This document shows positions 44,352 to 53,556 of a DNA stretch of 64,000 bases, in pieces. Position numbers and translations under genes: made by a program. The notes below the pieces were generated by a model. It made no database searches. It was not told the origin of the DNA and was given only the letters and a program-made list of their open reading frames with translations. The stretch is from the NCBI GenBank assembly GCA_020634245.1, contig JACKCC010000026.1:1-64000 (forward strand), in the 5' to 3' direction. This DNA is from Ardenticatenaceae bacterium (GTDB lineage Bacteria; Chloroflexota; Anaerolineae; Promineifilales; Promineifilaceae). The first letter of the stretch is position 1, and each line of letters begins with the position of its first letter.

Positions 44352-46628
44352 ATGAAAATGTCGCAAACAAACCTTCAATATACAGCGCCTGGCGATGTCG
44401 GCGGGCAGATTATGGCCGAATTGGTGAAGGTTCTGGGGATTATCATCGGGGTGGCGGCTACGCCGTTTTTGCTTGATTTATTGGCTGTACGTTGGCCGCA
44501 GTATTTACCCTGGTTTTGGGTTGTCGGTGCGATTACGGCCGTTATCACTATCATCGTAGGCGGTATTTATGCACTGCGACAGGCCCGCCAACAGCGACAG
44601 CGCACCGCACGCACTGCTCCTCAGAAGTTATTCCTGGAACGTATCCTGCCGCCGTTTACCGTGAAGGCTTATGCGCGGCGGGACTCCTTGAATGAGAAGC
44701 AATTGGCCGCATTAAAGCAGGCGCTGGATTCGGGTGCGATCAGTGCGGTGGACTATGAAAGGCGGGCGGCTGAATTGACAACAGAAACCGAAGTGGAAAC
44801 GGCCGTTGAGTCATGGTCCCTTCTGCCGACAATCATCATCACCATTGGCGTGTTCATTTTACTTCCGGCCGTAGTGGCATTGTTAATGCAGCAAACAGGC
44901 AATGAAGCCCCGGGGTTGATTGCCCAATTTTTTGGCGCGCCAGTATTTTTGTTATGGATCACGGCCGAACTGCTGTATTTTATTCCCCTGCGAATGATTG
45001 AACACAAACAAGCGGCGCACATTGTGGGAATTATCAAGGCTATTGTGCAAATCGTGGCGGCACTTGTATTATGGATTTATCTAGGCATTGATTTTGGCAT
45101 TGGCAGCGTGAACTGGTTATTTTATGCGGGCGCAGGATTGGCCCTCGTCGGGTTGGTTGTGGGTATTGTGGCGGCGGTTTTGAACGGCCGTCTAGCCCGC
45201 CAGCAACCCGCCCCGACCGAGGACACAACTACACCGGACTCCGATCTGGAAAAACAAAAGACGCCGACATCACCATCCACGCCATCAAAACCACGCCCAA
45301 TGCCGTCCACGCCAATTTCAGTACCTGAAGCACTGCCCAATGGACATTTTCTGTTGACCCGGCACGATCATGACCAGTTAGGATTTCAACTGGTATTGGA
45401 AAATGGCAGCGTCGTGTTGATGAGCGAAGATTATGCAGCCAAAGAGACGTGTTTACGCGGATTGCGCGCCGTCAGGCACAGCGCCTTGCTCGAAGAACGG
45501 TACCGGCAGGAAACGGCCGGTCACCGTCATTATTTCGTCCTGCTAGATGCCGAAGCGCAAGTCATCGCCGCCAGCCCCATGTTTCCATCGGGCCAGGCCT
45601 GTCGCACAAATATCGAATACGCCAAAGCACTGGCATTTCGCGCCCCTTTAAAGGATGAAACCCAATTGGCCGAGACGCAGCCATTAGAAACGTCAACAGC
45701 CGCGCCACCGGAAAAGGCAGCAAGTGCCCCGCCAGTACTACACAAAACGCAAATGCTTGATTCGGATGATTTGGCAACTGGTGAAGAGGAAACGGCCGTT
45801 CCCCTAACCCCTTCTCCCCAACCAATCGCCACCCTGCCAGACAGTGAGCCAGATTTAACATTGCTTCCCGAAGCCAAAGCGCCCAAATTCCAGCTTTTCC
45901 GCAGCCAGGACGAAGAATATTATTTCCGGCTGGTGGCGCGGAACGGCGAAACCATTTTGAGCAGCCAGGGATACAAACGAAAGGCCAGCGGTGTAAATGG
46001 GATCCGCTCTGTCAAAAAGAATGCTTTGTTGCCCGATCAATTCCAGCAGCAGGCAGCGGCCAACGGCCTTTTTTACTTCACATTGATTGCCCGCAATTAT
46101 GAAGTGATTGGCACGAGTGAATTATACACATCGGTCCAGAGCCGGGATGCAGGGGTTACGGCCGTTGCCCGCATCGCCTGGGACGCCCCTATTGAAGACC
46201 TAACGGCAAACGGTCAAGAAGACAAAACCAGCAAAGAGACTCTTCCATCCCCAAAGGACAATTTAGAAAAAGTAAACAAAACCCCGGCACCACAGCCTCG
46301 TTTTCAAATCTTCCGGGGCAGTAACGATCTGTATTATTTCCATTTGCGAGCCGCCAACGGGGAAATCGTTCTGGCCAGCGAAGGCTATACAACCTTGCGC
46401 GGCTGCGAAAATGGCGTGCGTTCGGTACAACAAAACAGTCCGCTAGACGAACGATACATCCAGGAAACGGCCGAAAATGGACAATTTTACTTCAAACTCC
46501 TGGCCGGCAATCGAAAGGTCATCGGCGTCAGCGAAATGTACACGACCAGAAAAAACCGTGATAAGGGGATAACGGCCGTGCAGCAATCCAGCACAGCCGC
46601 AATCATTCAAAAAATTCTTGATGCATAA
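44352..46628 (+). CDS. Multi-pass membrane protein with SHOCT-like segment and six DUF1508 repeats
   Basis: The start is chosen at the ATG at 44352 (MKMSQTNLQYTAPGDVGGQI) instead of a TTG 32 codons upstream, giving 758 residues. Hydrophobic helices flank a SHOCT-like stretch (NEKQLAALKQALDSGAISAV), and a second membrane block follows to about residue 280. From about 330 onward come six beta-rich repeats of the DUF1508 (YegP) type in three pairs, for example EYYFRLVARNGETILSSQGY and LYYFHLRAANGEIVLASEGY. The first 280 residues are paralogous to the protein at 48168-48950. DUF1508 is otherwise found in small cytoplasmic stress proteins, and tethering six copies to the membrane is unusual. Confidence 0.75.
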   Translation: MKMSQTNLQYTAPGDVGGQIMAELVKVLGIIIGVAATPFLLDLLAVRWPQYLPWFWVVGAITAVITIIVGGIYALRQARQQRQRTARTAPQKLFLERILPPFTVKAYARRDSLNEKQLAALKQALDSGAISAVDYERRAAELTTETEVETAVESWSLLPTIIITIGVFILLPAVVALLMQQTGNEAPGLIAQFFGAPVFLLWITAELLYFIPLRMIEHKQAAHIVGIIKAIVQIVAALVLWIYLGIDFGIGSVNWLFYAGAGLALVGLVVGIVAAVLNGRLARQQPAPTEDTTTPDSDLEKQKTPTSPSTPSKPRPMPSTPISVPEALPNGHFLLTRHDHDQLGFQLVLENGSVVLMSEDYAAKETCLRGLRAVRHSALLEERYRQETAGHRHYFVLLDAEAQVIAASPMFPSGQACRTNIEYAKALAFRAPLKDETQLAETQPLETSTAAPPEKAASAPPVLHKTQMLDSDDLATGEEETAVPLTPSPQPIATLPDSEPDLTLLPEAKAPKFQLFRSQDEEYYFRLVARNGETILSSQGYKRKASGVNGIRSVKKNALLPDQFQQQAAANGLFYFTLIARNYEVIGTSELYTSVQSRDAGVTAVARIAWDAPIEDLTANGQEDKTSKETLPSPKDNLEKVNKTPAPQPRFQIFRGSNDLYYFHLRAANGEIVLASEGYTTLRGCENGVRSVQQNSPLDERYIQETAENGQFYFKLLAGNRKVIGVSEMYTTRKNRDKGITAVQQSSTAAIIQKILDA

Positions 46629-46676
46629 ATCCCGGATAGAACATCGTTTGGCAAAAACAACTCCAGAGAAAAGAAA

Positions 46677-48149
46677 ATGGCAATAACACCCGCATTTTGG
46701 ATAGGAATTGGCCTCATCATCGCCATCATCACCATCTTTGTTGTCCTGGCAATCAGGTACCGTAATGTTGCTGTCAGACGCTGGCGAAAAATGCAAGGTC
46801 TGTTCTCCACAATAGGTTATTTCCTGATGGCCTTACTGGTCATTGATCTGATTTATTACGCCTCCTTCGATTTACCAAAAGCAGTTGGTGACTACAAAAC
46901 TGGATTTATTTTATTTGACATCCTTGTTGGATTTGTCCTCCTGCTCTACGTTTTGTCATTCTTTCGTTTCCTCTATTTGCGAAAACAGGGCGCTCAAAAC
47001 ATTCAGGCCATGCCGCCCCGAATCTCTCGTGTTTGGAACTGGGATAAAGCATTGGGTGGAACAGTCCTGGCCGATACGGCCAATGCTATCGGTGTCCTCG
47101 GCGGTATTGGCGCCCATACCCTCCTTTCCAATCTGGATGGCTGGTGGTGGGTTGGGCAGTTTGGTGCGCTGATGGCAATTATTGTGGGTATATCCATCTT
47201 CCAACGCTGGCTTTTGGAAGTGCCACAAGCAAATGGCGACTGGTGGCTTAGCGACAGAGCCACTGTTCAAGCCAGCAGTATTTTAAACATACTGGTTGGG
47301 TCACTGACCCTGTTATCGTTGATGCTGCCCAGTCAATCTAACAGCAGTCATGTCATTGCCAACGATGTAGGTCCGGCTGGATTGACCTGGATTGAACTAT
47401 TTTGGTTTATCCTCATTAGCGTCCTATTGATTATTACAATCATCCAGTTTGTGGCCGATCCTTATCGACCGCAACGACAAGGTGCACCCAGAAAGTATGC
47501 TTATGGGATTTCCATTCTGGTTATTTTCGTTCTAACTCTCATCACCTTGATTGTTTTTCAAGCGACGGCAACAACAAGTGACTACGGCTCAACCGCAGCC
47601 GGTGATGTCTTGGGTATTTTGGCTGGTTTTGCCTGGATAGCTGCTGAATTTTGGAGCTTTATTCTCATTTCTGTCGGATGGCGTCGAAGATGGGCAATTA
47701 ATGTTCCCAAATATTTGACGTGGGAGAAAAATATTTGGCAGGTAACGGGCGCTCTCACCATCATCGTTTTCCTGTCAGCTAAAATCAACCGTGGGTCTGG
47801 TTGGTCCGCGTCTGAAGGATGGACTATCGCCTTTGTCATTGGGGCTTCGTTCGCTGGATTTGGAACGCTGCGGGGTATCTTTGTTGGGTTAATGAACCGA
47901 TTTTTCAAGGAACGAGAAGAACAACGTCAAGAGGCACAAGCGCAACAGGTTCTTCAAATACAGCAACTGGAAAGGGCGGTAGATGTTGCAAATTTACGGC
48001 GTCAAAACCTGGTTCAGGCACGAATACAACAGCTTCAGCAGCAGCAACCTCAACAGCAACCACCACCACTTGTTGTTAATCAAGCCCAGGCTCATGGTGG
48101 TAATCAAGGTGGAGGTAATCAAGGTGGAGGTAATCCAGGTGGCAATTAA
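46677..48149 (+). CDS. Multi-pass membrane protein with coiled-coil, Gly/Gln-rich tail
   Basis: I do not recognise the 490-residue protein. About eight hydrophobic segments are visible, starting with FWIGIGLIIAIITIFVVLAI and repeating through residue 400. The cytoplasmic or extracytoplasmic C-terminus then becomes a charged coiled coil (FFKEREEQRQEAQAQQVLQI), a glutamine stretch, and a low-complexity GGN tail (GGNQGGGNQGGGNPGGN). It lies 48 bases after the DUF1508 gene and 18 before the next, so it belongs to the same unit. Confidence 0.75.
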   Translation: MAITPAFWIGIGLIIAIITIFVVLAIRYRNVAVRRWRKMQGLFSTIGYFLMALLVIDLIYYASFDLPKAVGDYKTGFILFDILVGFVLLLYVLSFFRFLYLRKQGAQNIQAMPPRISRVWNWDKALGGTVLADTANAIGVLGGIGAHTLLSNLDGWWWVGQFGALMAIIVGISIFQRWLLEVPQANGDWWLSDRATVQASSILNILVGSLTLLSLMLPSQSNSSHVIANDVGPAGLTWIELFWFILISVLLIITIIQFVADPYRPQRQGAPRKYAYGISILVIFVLTLITLIVFQATATTSDYGSTAAGDVLGILAGFAWIAAEFWSFILISVGWRRRWAINVPKYLTWEKNIWQVTGALTIIVFLSAKINRGSGWSASEGWTIAFVIGASFAGFGTLRGIFVGLMNRFFKEREEQRQEAQAQQVLQIQQLERAVDVANLRRQNLVQARIQQLQQQQPQQQPPPLVVNQAQAHGGNQGGGNQGGGNPGGN

Positions 48150-48167
48150 AGGGGGGACAATCATCAA

Positions 48168-48950
48168 GTGAAGATTGTTTATAGCGACGTCAAAGTCATT
48201 CGCGGTGGATTTGTTGTGGAAGCAGCCAAAATTGTTGGTATCCTGGCAGGCATAGGTGCAACTCCTTTGCTACAGGATCAATTGGGCTGGTTTTGGGCGG
48301 TAGGATTGGCAGCCGGCGTTTTACCTGTTGCCGCCGGCATATATTATTTGGTGCAGCAGCGACAACGAGGAAGAATCGTAAAGGGAAAGGCTCCCGCTGG
48401 TTTCCGTGACCGTATGGCTCGTTGGGGGCAGCGCATTTGGTCCGGGTTAAAAATTGCGGTTCAATTTTGGCGCTGGCAAGAACGGTGGCAGGCGGGCAAA
48501 GAGGAACGGCGGCAACGGCCGTTACCCCTCCTCCCTATTCTCACCATCCTTATCGGTTTCTTCATCTTTATTCCGGCCGGTATCGCCTTTTTTATACAGC
48601 GCAGCGCCCTGCACCAAAACGTGGGACTGGCTGCCAGTTACTTTAATGCCCCGGCCATCTTGCTCTGGATCACCGGGGAGGGCTTTTACGTTTATCCGCA
48701 CTTTATCATTCGCCCCAAACATTGGCCGCAAATCAGCGGCCTGCTCAAAAGCGGATTACAAATCATCAGCGCTTTACTGCTTTGGGTATTTCTCGGTGTA
48801 TCGATCAGTCTGGAGAACGCCAACTGGATGTTGTGGGCCTCACTGATTACGGCCGTAGCCGGTTTTGTCTTGGGTATCGTCGCTATTCAATCGGCTAAAA
48901 ACGAACCTGTTCCCGTCGAATCAGGCCAGACAGTCCCCCAAACAACCTAA
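48168..48950 (+). CDS. Multi-pass membrane protein, paralogue of the DUF1508 protein N-terminus
   Basis: The 260-residue protein begins at GTG, 12 bases after a GGGGGGA ribosome site. Its membrane segments align with the front of the protein at 44352. EAAKIVGILAGIGATPLLQD parallels ELVKVLGIIIGVAATPFLLD, and LPILTILIGFFIFIPAGIAF parallels LPTIIITIGVFILLPAVVAL, with WITGEGFYVYPHFIIRPKHW near WITAELLYFIPLRMIEHKQA. It has no DUF1508 repeats and so looks like the basic form of the fold. Function is unknown. Confidence 0.75.
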   Translation: MKIVYSDVKVIRGGFVVEAAKIVGILAGIGATPLLQDQLGWFWAVGLAAGVLPVAAGIYYLVQQRQRGRIVKGKAPAGFRDRMARWGQRIWSGLKIAVQFWRWQERWQAGKEERRQRPLPLLPILTILIGFFIFIPAGIAFFIQRSALHQNVGLAASYFNAPAILLWITGEGFYVYPHFIIRPKHWPQISGLLKSGLQIISALLLWVFLGVSISLENANWMLWASLITAVAGFVLGIVAIQSAKNEPVPVESGQTVPQTT

Positions 48951-48969
48951 CAGTTGCCTCTATCCGTCA

Positions 48970-49770
48970 ATGGCTCAACTGCGCTGGCCTTTCTTTTTAT
49001 TAGCCTTACTGGTTATCTTTGTCATTGTGATGATTGAGCGCAGTGCTGTCAGCGCAACGGCCGTTGCTGCCCGCTTACCTGCCTTTGCCACCGGCAGCCG
49101 TACCACCGTCGTCGATAACGCCATCAACGTCTTCACACCCGAACAGAAACAAAAACTGGATGAACTCCGCCAGGAAAAAGCTGATGAAATCGCCTCCTTG
49201 CCTGAGGAATTATCCGGCTTTGGCATCGCCTCATTACAATTCGTAGACGGGTTTCTCCTCTTCACAATCGCCTTAATGACCCTGGCACTGGTCATCCCCG
49301 AGGCCGTACAGGCCAAAATTCAAGGCCTTATCACCCTCATTTTCGCCATTGTCCTCATCATCTTTGCCCTGATAAAAATCGTCGTCGTTATTGCCAAACT
49401 GATCACAATGGTGGCCATGCTTTTGTCATTTCCCTTTGGCACTTTGGCTTACCTGATCATTTTCGGCTCGTTTCCGCGCTCAGGTGCTTTAGCCGTGCTC
49501 AGCTTATTATTTATTTTAAAAGTGATTTTTGGCGTGCTGCTGCTGCTAGCCCATCAAGGCTTTCTGAAAGATTGGCGGGTAATTATTTTCGTTTTGTTAG
49601 CTTTTATCGGTGACTTTATTATCGCTTTTTTATACGGCATTGTGCCCGGCTTTCTTGTCAGCATAACCGATGCCATTGCCGCTATTGTGCTGCTCATTAT
49701 CGGTATTATAGTTGCTATTTTGTTGGGATTAGGGGGGATTATTTCGTTTGTGATGGCACTCAAACCGTAA
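48970..49770 (+). CDS. Multi-pass membrane protein at the end of the membrane module
   Basis: The 266-residue protein starts at ATG 48970; a longer in-frame start inside the previous gene is less likely. One N-terminal helix (WPFFLLALLVIFVIVMIERS) precedes an extracytoplasmic helical segment (residues 28-95, FTPEQKQKLDELRQEKADEI). About six tightly packed hydrophobic helices follow to the C-terminus. No known domain is recognised. It is the last gene of this set, 19 bases after its neighbour. Confidence 0.7.
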   Translation: MAQLRWPFFLLALLVIFVIVMIERSAVSATAVAARLPAFATGSRTTVVDNAINVFTPEQKQKLDELRQEKADEIASLPEELSGFGIASLQFVDGFLLFTIALMTLALVIPEAVQAKIQGLITLIFAIVLIIFALIKIVVVIAKLITMVAMLLSFPFGTLAYLIIFGSFPRSGALAVLSLLFILKVIFGVLLLLAHQGFLKDWRVIIFVLLAFIGDFIIAFLYGIVPGFLVSITDAIAAIVLLIIGIIVAILLGLGGIISFVMALKP

Positions 49771-49780
49771 TTTAAGCCAG

Positions 49781-50143
49781 AATAACGACCTGGGCCTCAT
49801 ACCCGAAGCCGACCTGCTGCGCCAATGGCGACCCGACGGCCGTTACCAACAAACCGAACCGCCCGAACTCAAAATCGAGGCAGGCAAAGTCACTGCAACG
49901 TGTGCCACAGAAGGCGCGGTGATTGGCTGGACGGCCGTTCCGCCCACTGCGCCTCCCACCTAGACCAACAATCCCTTTGCGGCGATGGGCCAGGCAGTGG
50001 GCAATCCAGAAGGTGACGGCCGTTCCTGGCAGCTTTACACGGGGCCGACGGGGGTGGAAAACGGCCGTACCCTCTGGTTCCGCGCCCATCGCCTTGGTTA
50101 TTTAGAGAGCGAAGAGGTAATATTGGACTCATCCAACACCTAG
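49781..50143 (+). pseudogene. Sulfatase C-terminal remnant
   Basis: The plus frame reads LGLIPEADLLRQWRPDGRYQ, then VTATCATEGAVIGWTAVPPT, an in-frame TAG, then SWQLYTGPTGVENGRTLWFR and AHRLGYLESEEVIL. This matches the C-terminal region of type I sulfatases, where a chitobiase-like domain has CATEGASIGY and WELYTGP motifs. One internal stop and loss of the catalytic domain show that it is dead. It lies just upstream of the GH3 gene, and a broken sulfatase maturase lies beyond that. Confidence 0.7.
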
Positions 50144-50156
50144 CAGGAGTTAAACC

Positions 50157-52019
50157 ATGCCCACAGAAAACGCGCTCGCCGCGAGCGTAAAGCAAAAATC
50201 GAAACAGATCCAAACCGAAAACGGCCTTGCCTACCGCGATCTCAACAAAAATGGCAGGCTAGACATCTACGAAGACCCGCGCCAGCCCATTGCCGCCCGC
50301 GTTGAAGATTTGCTCTCACAGATGACGCTCGCAGAAAAAGCGGGAATGCTCTTCATAGACGGCGTGCGCATGAATCCAGACGGCTCCATCGAAGACAAAA
50401 GTGACGAGCAGGCGTTTACTGGATTTGGCGATCCTGTGAAAAACAAGCTCATTGATTTGAAGATGAACCACTTCAACATCTGGCAGATTCCCGGCGCACG
50501 GCCGTTGGCCGCCTGGTACAACAACGTCCAGCAGCTGGCCGAGCAGAGCCGCCTGGGCATTCCCGTCACCCTGGCCTCCGACCCGCGCAATCACCTGGGC
50601 AAAAACGTCGTCTCGATGGCCGTGGAAGATTTTTCGCAGTGGTGCGAAACCACCGGCTTTGGCGCGATTGACGACCCTGAACTGGTGCGCCAGTTTGCCG
50701 AGATCGCCCGTGAAGAATATCTGGCCGTCGGCATTCGCGTGGCCCTGCATCCCCAAATTGATTTAGCCACCGAGCCCCGCTGGCCGCGCATCAGCGGCAC
50801 CTTTGGCGAAGATGCGGAGATTAGTGCCCGGCTGGTGAAAGCGTACATCGCAGGCTTCCAGGGGCCAGAACTCGGCCCGCACAGCGTCGCCTGCATGACC
50901 AAACATTGGCCCGGCGGTGGCCCGCAAAAAGATGGGCTTGACCCCCATTTTGAGTTCCAGCAGGGGCAAATTTACCCCGGCGACAATTTTGATTACCATC
51001 TGATTCCGTTTGAGGCGGCGATCGAAGCCGGGACTGCTTCGATGATGCCCTACTACGGCATTCCCACGGGCCAGACGGATGAAGATGTGGCCATGTCCTA
51101 CAACAAAACCATCATCACCACCCTGCTGCGCGAAAAATATGGGTACAACGACGTGGTTTGCACCGATTGGGGCCTCATCACCGATCTGCACATGGGGGAT
51201 GTGCTCTGGCCCGCGCGGGCCTGGGGCGTAGAGCACCTCAGCGAGGCCGAGCGCGTGCTGAAAGTGCTGGACGCGGGCGTGGACCAGTTTGGCGGCGAAA
51301 GCTGCCCGCATCTGGTGCTGGAGCTGGTAGAAAGCGGCAAACTGACTGAAACGCGCATTGACCAATCGGTGCGGCGGCTGCTGAAGCAGAAGTTTGAGCT
51401 GGGCCTGTTCGACAATCCGTTTGTGGATGAGGCGCGTGTGCCCGAAATTTTTGGCAATGCCCAATCGGCCGCCGCTGGCCTGGCCTCGCAAAGCCGGGCG
51501 ATGACGCTGCTCAAAAACAGCGACGATGTGCTGCCACTCACAGGCCAGCCCAAAATTTATGTCCAAAACATGGCTGCGGATGTGGCCGCCAATTATGCCC
51601 AGGTAGTTGAGTCACCTGAGGCGGCTGACTTTGCTATCTTGCGGCTGGACACGCCGTGGGTGCCGGTGGATACCAAAAATCAGTTTGCCCTGGGCTTCCA
51701 CCACGGCGATCTCGATTTTAAGGAGGAAGCGAAGGCTGAAATTTTGGCATTGTGTGCCAAAGTACCGACGATTGTGGTGATCTATCTGGATCGCCCGGCG
51801 GTGATTCCTGAGATCAGTGCCGCCGCGCACGCATTGTTGGCAGATTTTGGGGCGAGTGATACGGCCGTTCTCAACACCCTCTTCGGCAAAGCTCAACCAG
51901 AAGGCAAGCTGCCCTTTGAGCTGCCTTCGTCCATGGCCGCCGTTCGCGCCCAACGAACCGACGTGCCGCGCGATTCTAAAGACCCGCTGTATCCGTTTGG
52001 CTTTGGCCTGCGCTATTAA
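50157..52019 (+). CDS. Beta-glucosidase-type glycoside hydrolase family 3
   Basis: The 620-residue enzyme has the GH3 N-domain with the KHWPGGG substrate-binding motif (residues 249-255) and the nucleophile Asp337 in VVCTDWGLITD. A C-terminal alpha/beta sandwich follows (AMTLLKNSDDVLPL). The N-terminus contains a short calcium-binding-like LNKNGRLDIYED element around residue 30. It should remove beta-linked terminal sugars. No signal peptide is seen, so it probably acts inside the cell. The ribosome site AGCAGGAGT fixes the start. It lies between the decayed sulfatase and maturase genes. Confidence 0.9.
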   Translation: MPTENALAASVKQKSKQIQTENGLAYRDLNKNGRLDIYEDPRQPIAARVEDLLSQMTLAEKAGMLFIDGVRMNPDGSIEDKSDEQAFTGFGDPVKNKLIDLKMNHFNIWQIPGARPLAAWYNNVQQLAEQSRLGIPVTLASDPRNHLGKNVVSMAVEDFSQWCETTGFGAIDDPELVRQFAEIAREEYLAVGIRVALHPQIDLATEPRWPRISGTFGEDAEISARLVKAYIAGFQGPELGPHSVACMTKHWPGGGPQKDGLDPHFEFQQGQIYPGDNFDYHLIPFEAAIEAGTASMMPYYGIPTGQTDEDVAMSYNKTIITTLLREKYGYNDVVCTDWGLITDLHMGDVLWPARAWGVEHLSEAERVLKVLDAGVDQFGGESCPHLVLELVESGKLTETRIDQSVRRLLKQKFELGLFDNPFVDEARVPEIFGNAQSAAAGLASQSRAMTLLKNSDDVLPLTGQPKIYVQNMAADVAANYAQVVESPEAADFAILRLDTPWVPVDTKNQFALGFHHGDLDFKEEAKAEILALCAKVPTIVVIYLDRPAVIPEISAAAHALLADFGASDTAVLNTLFGKAQPEGKLPFELPSSMAAVRAQRTDVPRDSKDPLYPFGFGLRY

Positions 52020-52100
52020 ACTGTCACGCAAAGACGCGAAATCGCCAAAGAAAAAACTCGGCAACTTTGCGCCTTTGCGTGATCTACATTCCTTCACTTT

Positions 52101-53440
52101 ATGTCTACTCATCAAAACATGGGCGACCTAAACACAGCCCCCGCGCCCATTCGCGCCTTTCATATCATGGCCAAGCCCGCCGGGGCCATTTGCAACCTGG
52201 ACTGCAAATATTGCTACTTCCTCTCCAAAGAGATGATGTACCCCGGCAGCCGCTTCCGCATGGCCGATGAACTGCTGGAAACGTTTGTCAAGCAGTACAT
52301 CGAAGCGCAAAAAGTACCGGAAATGACCTTTGCCTGGCAGGGCGGCGAACCCACGTTGATGGGGCTGGACTTCTTCAAGCGGGTCATCCATTACCAGCAA
52401 AAACACGCCAAACCGGGCCTGACCATCCACAACGCCCTGCAAACCAACAGCACGCTGCTGGACGACTGGTGCCGCTTCTTCAAAGAGCACAACTTTCTTA
52501 TTGGCATCAGCCTGGATGGGGCGCAGGCAGCTTTAAGCAGGTGATGCGCGGCTGGCAACTGCTGGTGGATCATGGCGTGGCGTTTAACATCCTCTGCACC
52601 GTGCATGCCGCCAACCAGGATCATCCGCTAGAGGTATACCGCTTTTTCCGCGACGAGCTGAAAACGCAGTTTATCCAGTTCATCCCGATTATTGAGCGGG
52701 CCACGACGCAGCTTTTGCCCCTGGCCAACATTGGCTGGAGTGAGCGAGATGGGGGAGGGCGGCCGCTTTACACCCAATCCGGTTCACTCGTCACCAATCG
52801 CTCGGTCAATGCCCAAAAATACGGCGACTTCCTCATTGCCATCTTCGACGAGTGGGTGCGGCACGACGTGGGCTAAGTGTACGTGCAGATGTTTGATGTG
52901 GCGCTGGGGGCATGGCCGGGCCAACCGGGCGGGCTGTGCATCTTTGCCCCCACCTGCGGCACAGCCCTGGCGCTGGAGCACAACGGCGATTTGTTCAGCT
53001 GCGACCACTTTGTGGAGCCAGATTATTTGCTGGGCAACATCCAGCAAGATCATATGCTCGATCTGGTAGCCTCTGACCAGCAGCGGCAGTTTGGCCAGGA
53101 CAAGCTGGACAGCCTGCCCCGCTATTGCCGCGAATGCGAGGTGCGGTTTGCCTGCCACGGTGGCTGTCCCAAAAATCGCTTCAGCCACACCCCCGACGGC
53201 GAGCCAGGGTTGAACTATTTGTGCGCTGGCTACAAAGCGTTCTTCAACCACGTGGACCGGCCGATGAAGATTATGGCCAATTTGCTGCGCCAGCGCCGCG
53301 CCCCCGCCGAAATTATGAGTTTGATGGCCGCTGAGGATGAAAAGCGCCTGCAACAAGCTTTTGCCAAAGCGAATCGCAATGATCCTTGCCCCTGCGGCAG
53401 CGGCAAAAAGTTTAAGCAGTGCCACGGCTGGAGCAAATGA
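52101..53440 (+). pseudogene. Anaerobic sulfatase-maturating radical SAM enzyme, inactivated
   Basis: The first frame (52101 to about 52530) carries the radical SAM cluster motif CNLDCKYC. Around GISLDGA (about 52530) roughly a dozen residues of the family sequence are missing and the frame shifts into SFKQVMRGWQLLVDHGVAFN. That frame then has a TAA at 52874-52876 where Lys or Gln is expected (HDVG-stop-VYVQMFDVALGA). After it the SPASM region is intact (CRECEVRFACHGGCPKNRFS), followed by a SEC-C zinc motif (RNDPCPCGSGKKFKQCHG). Two lesions make it inactive. Formylglycine formation in sulfatases was the ancestral job; the sulfatase nearby is also dead. Confidence 0.85.
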
Positions 53441-53556
53441 GGTATATGCGAGGAATAATTCTGGTTTATGCGGAAACGGCCGTTTAATCTTCCATCCTTG
53501 AAAATTAAAAAATGAACAAGATGGAAAAAGCTGAAACAGACTAAAACCACTCCAAA

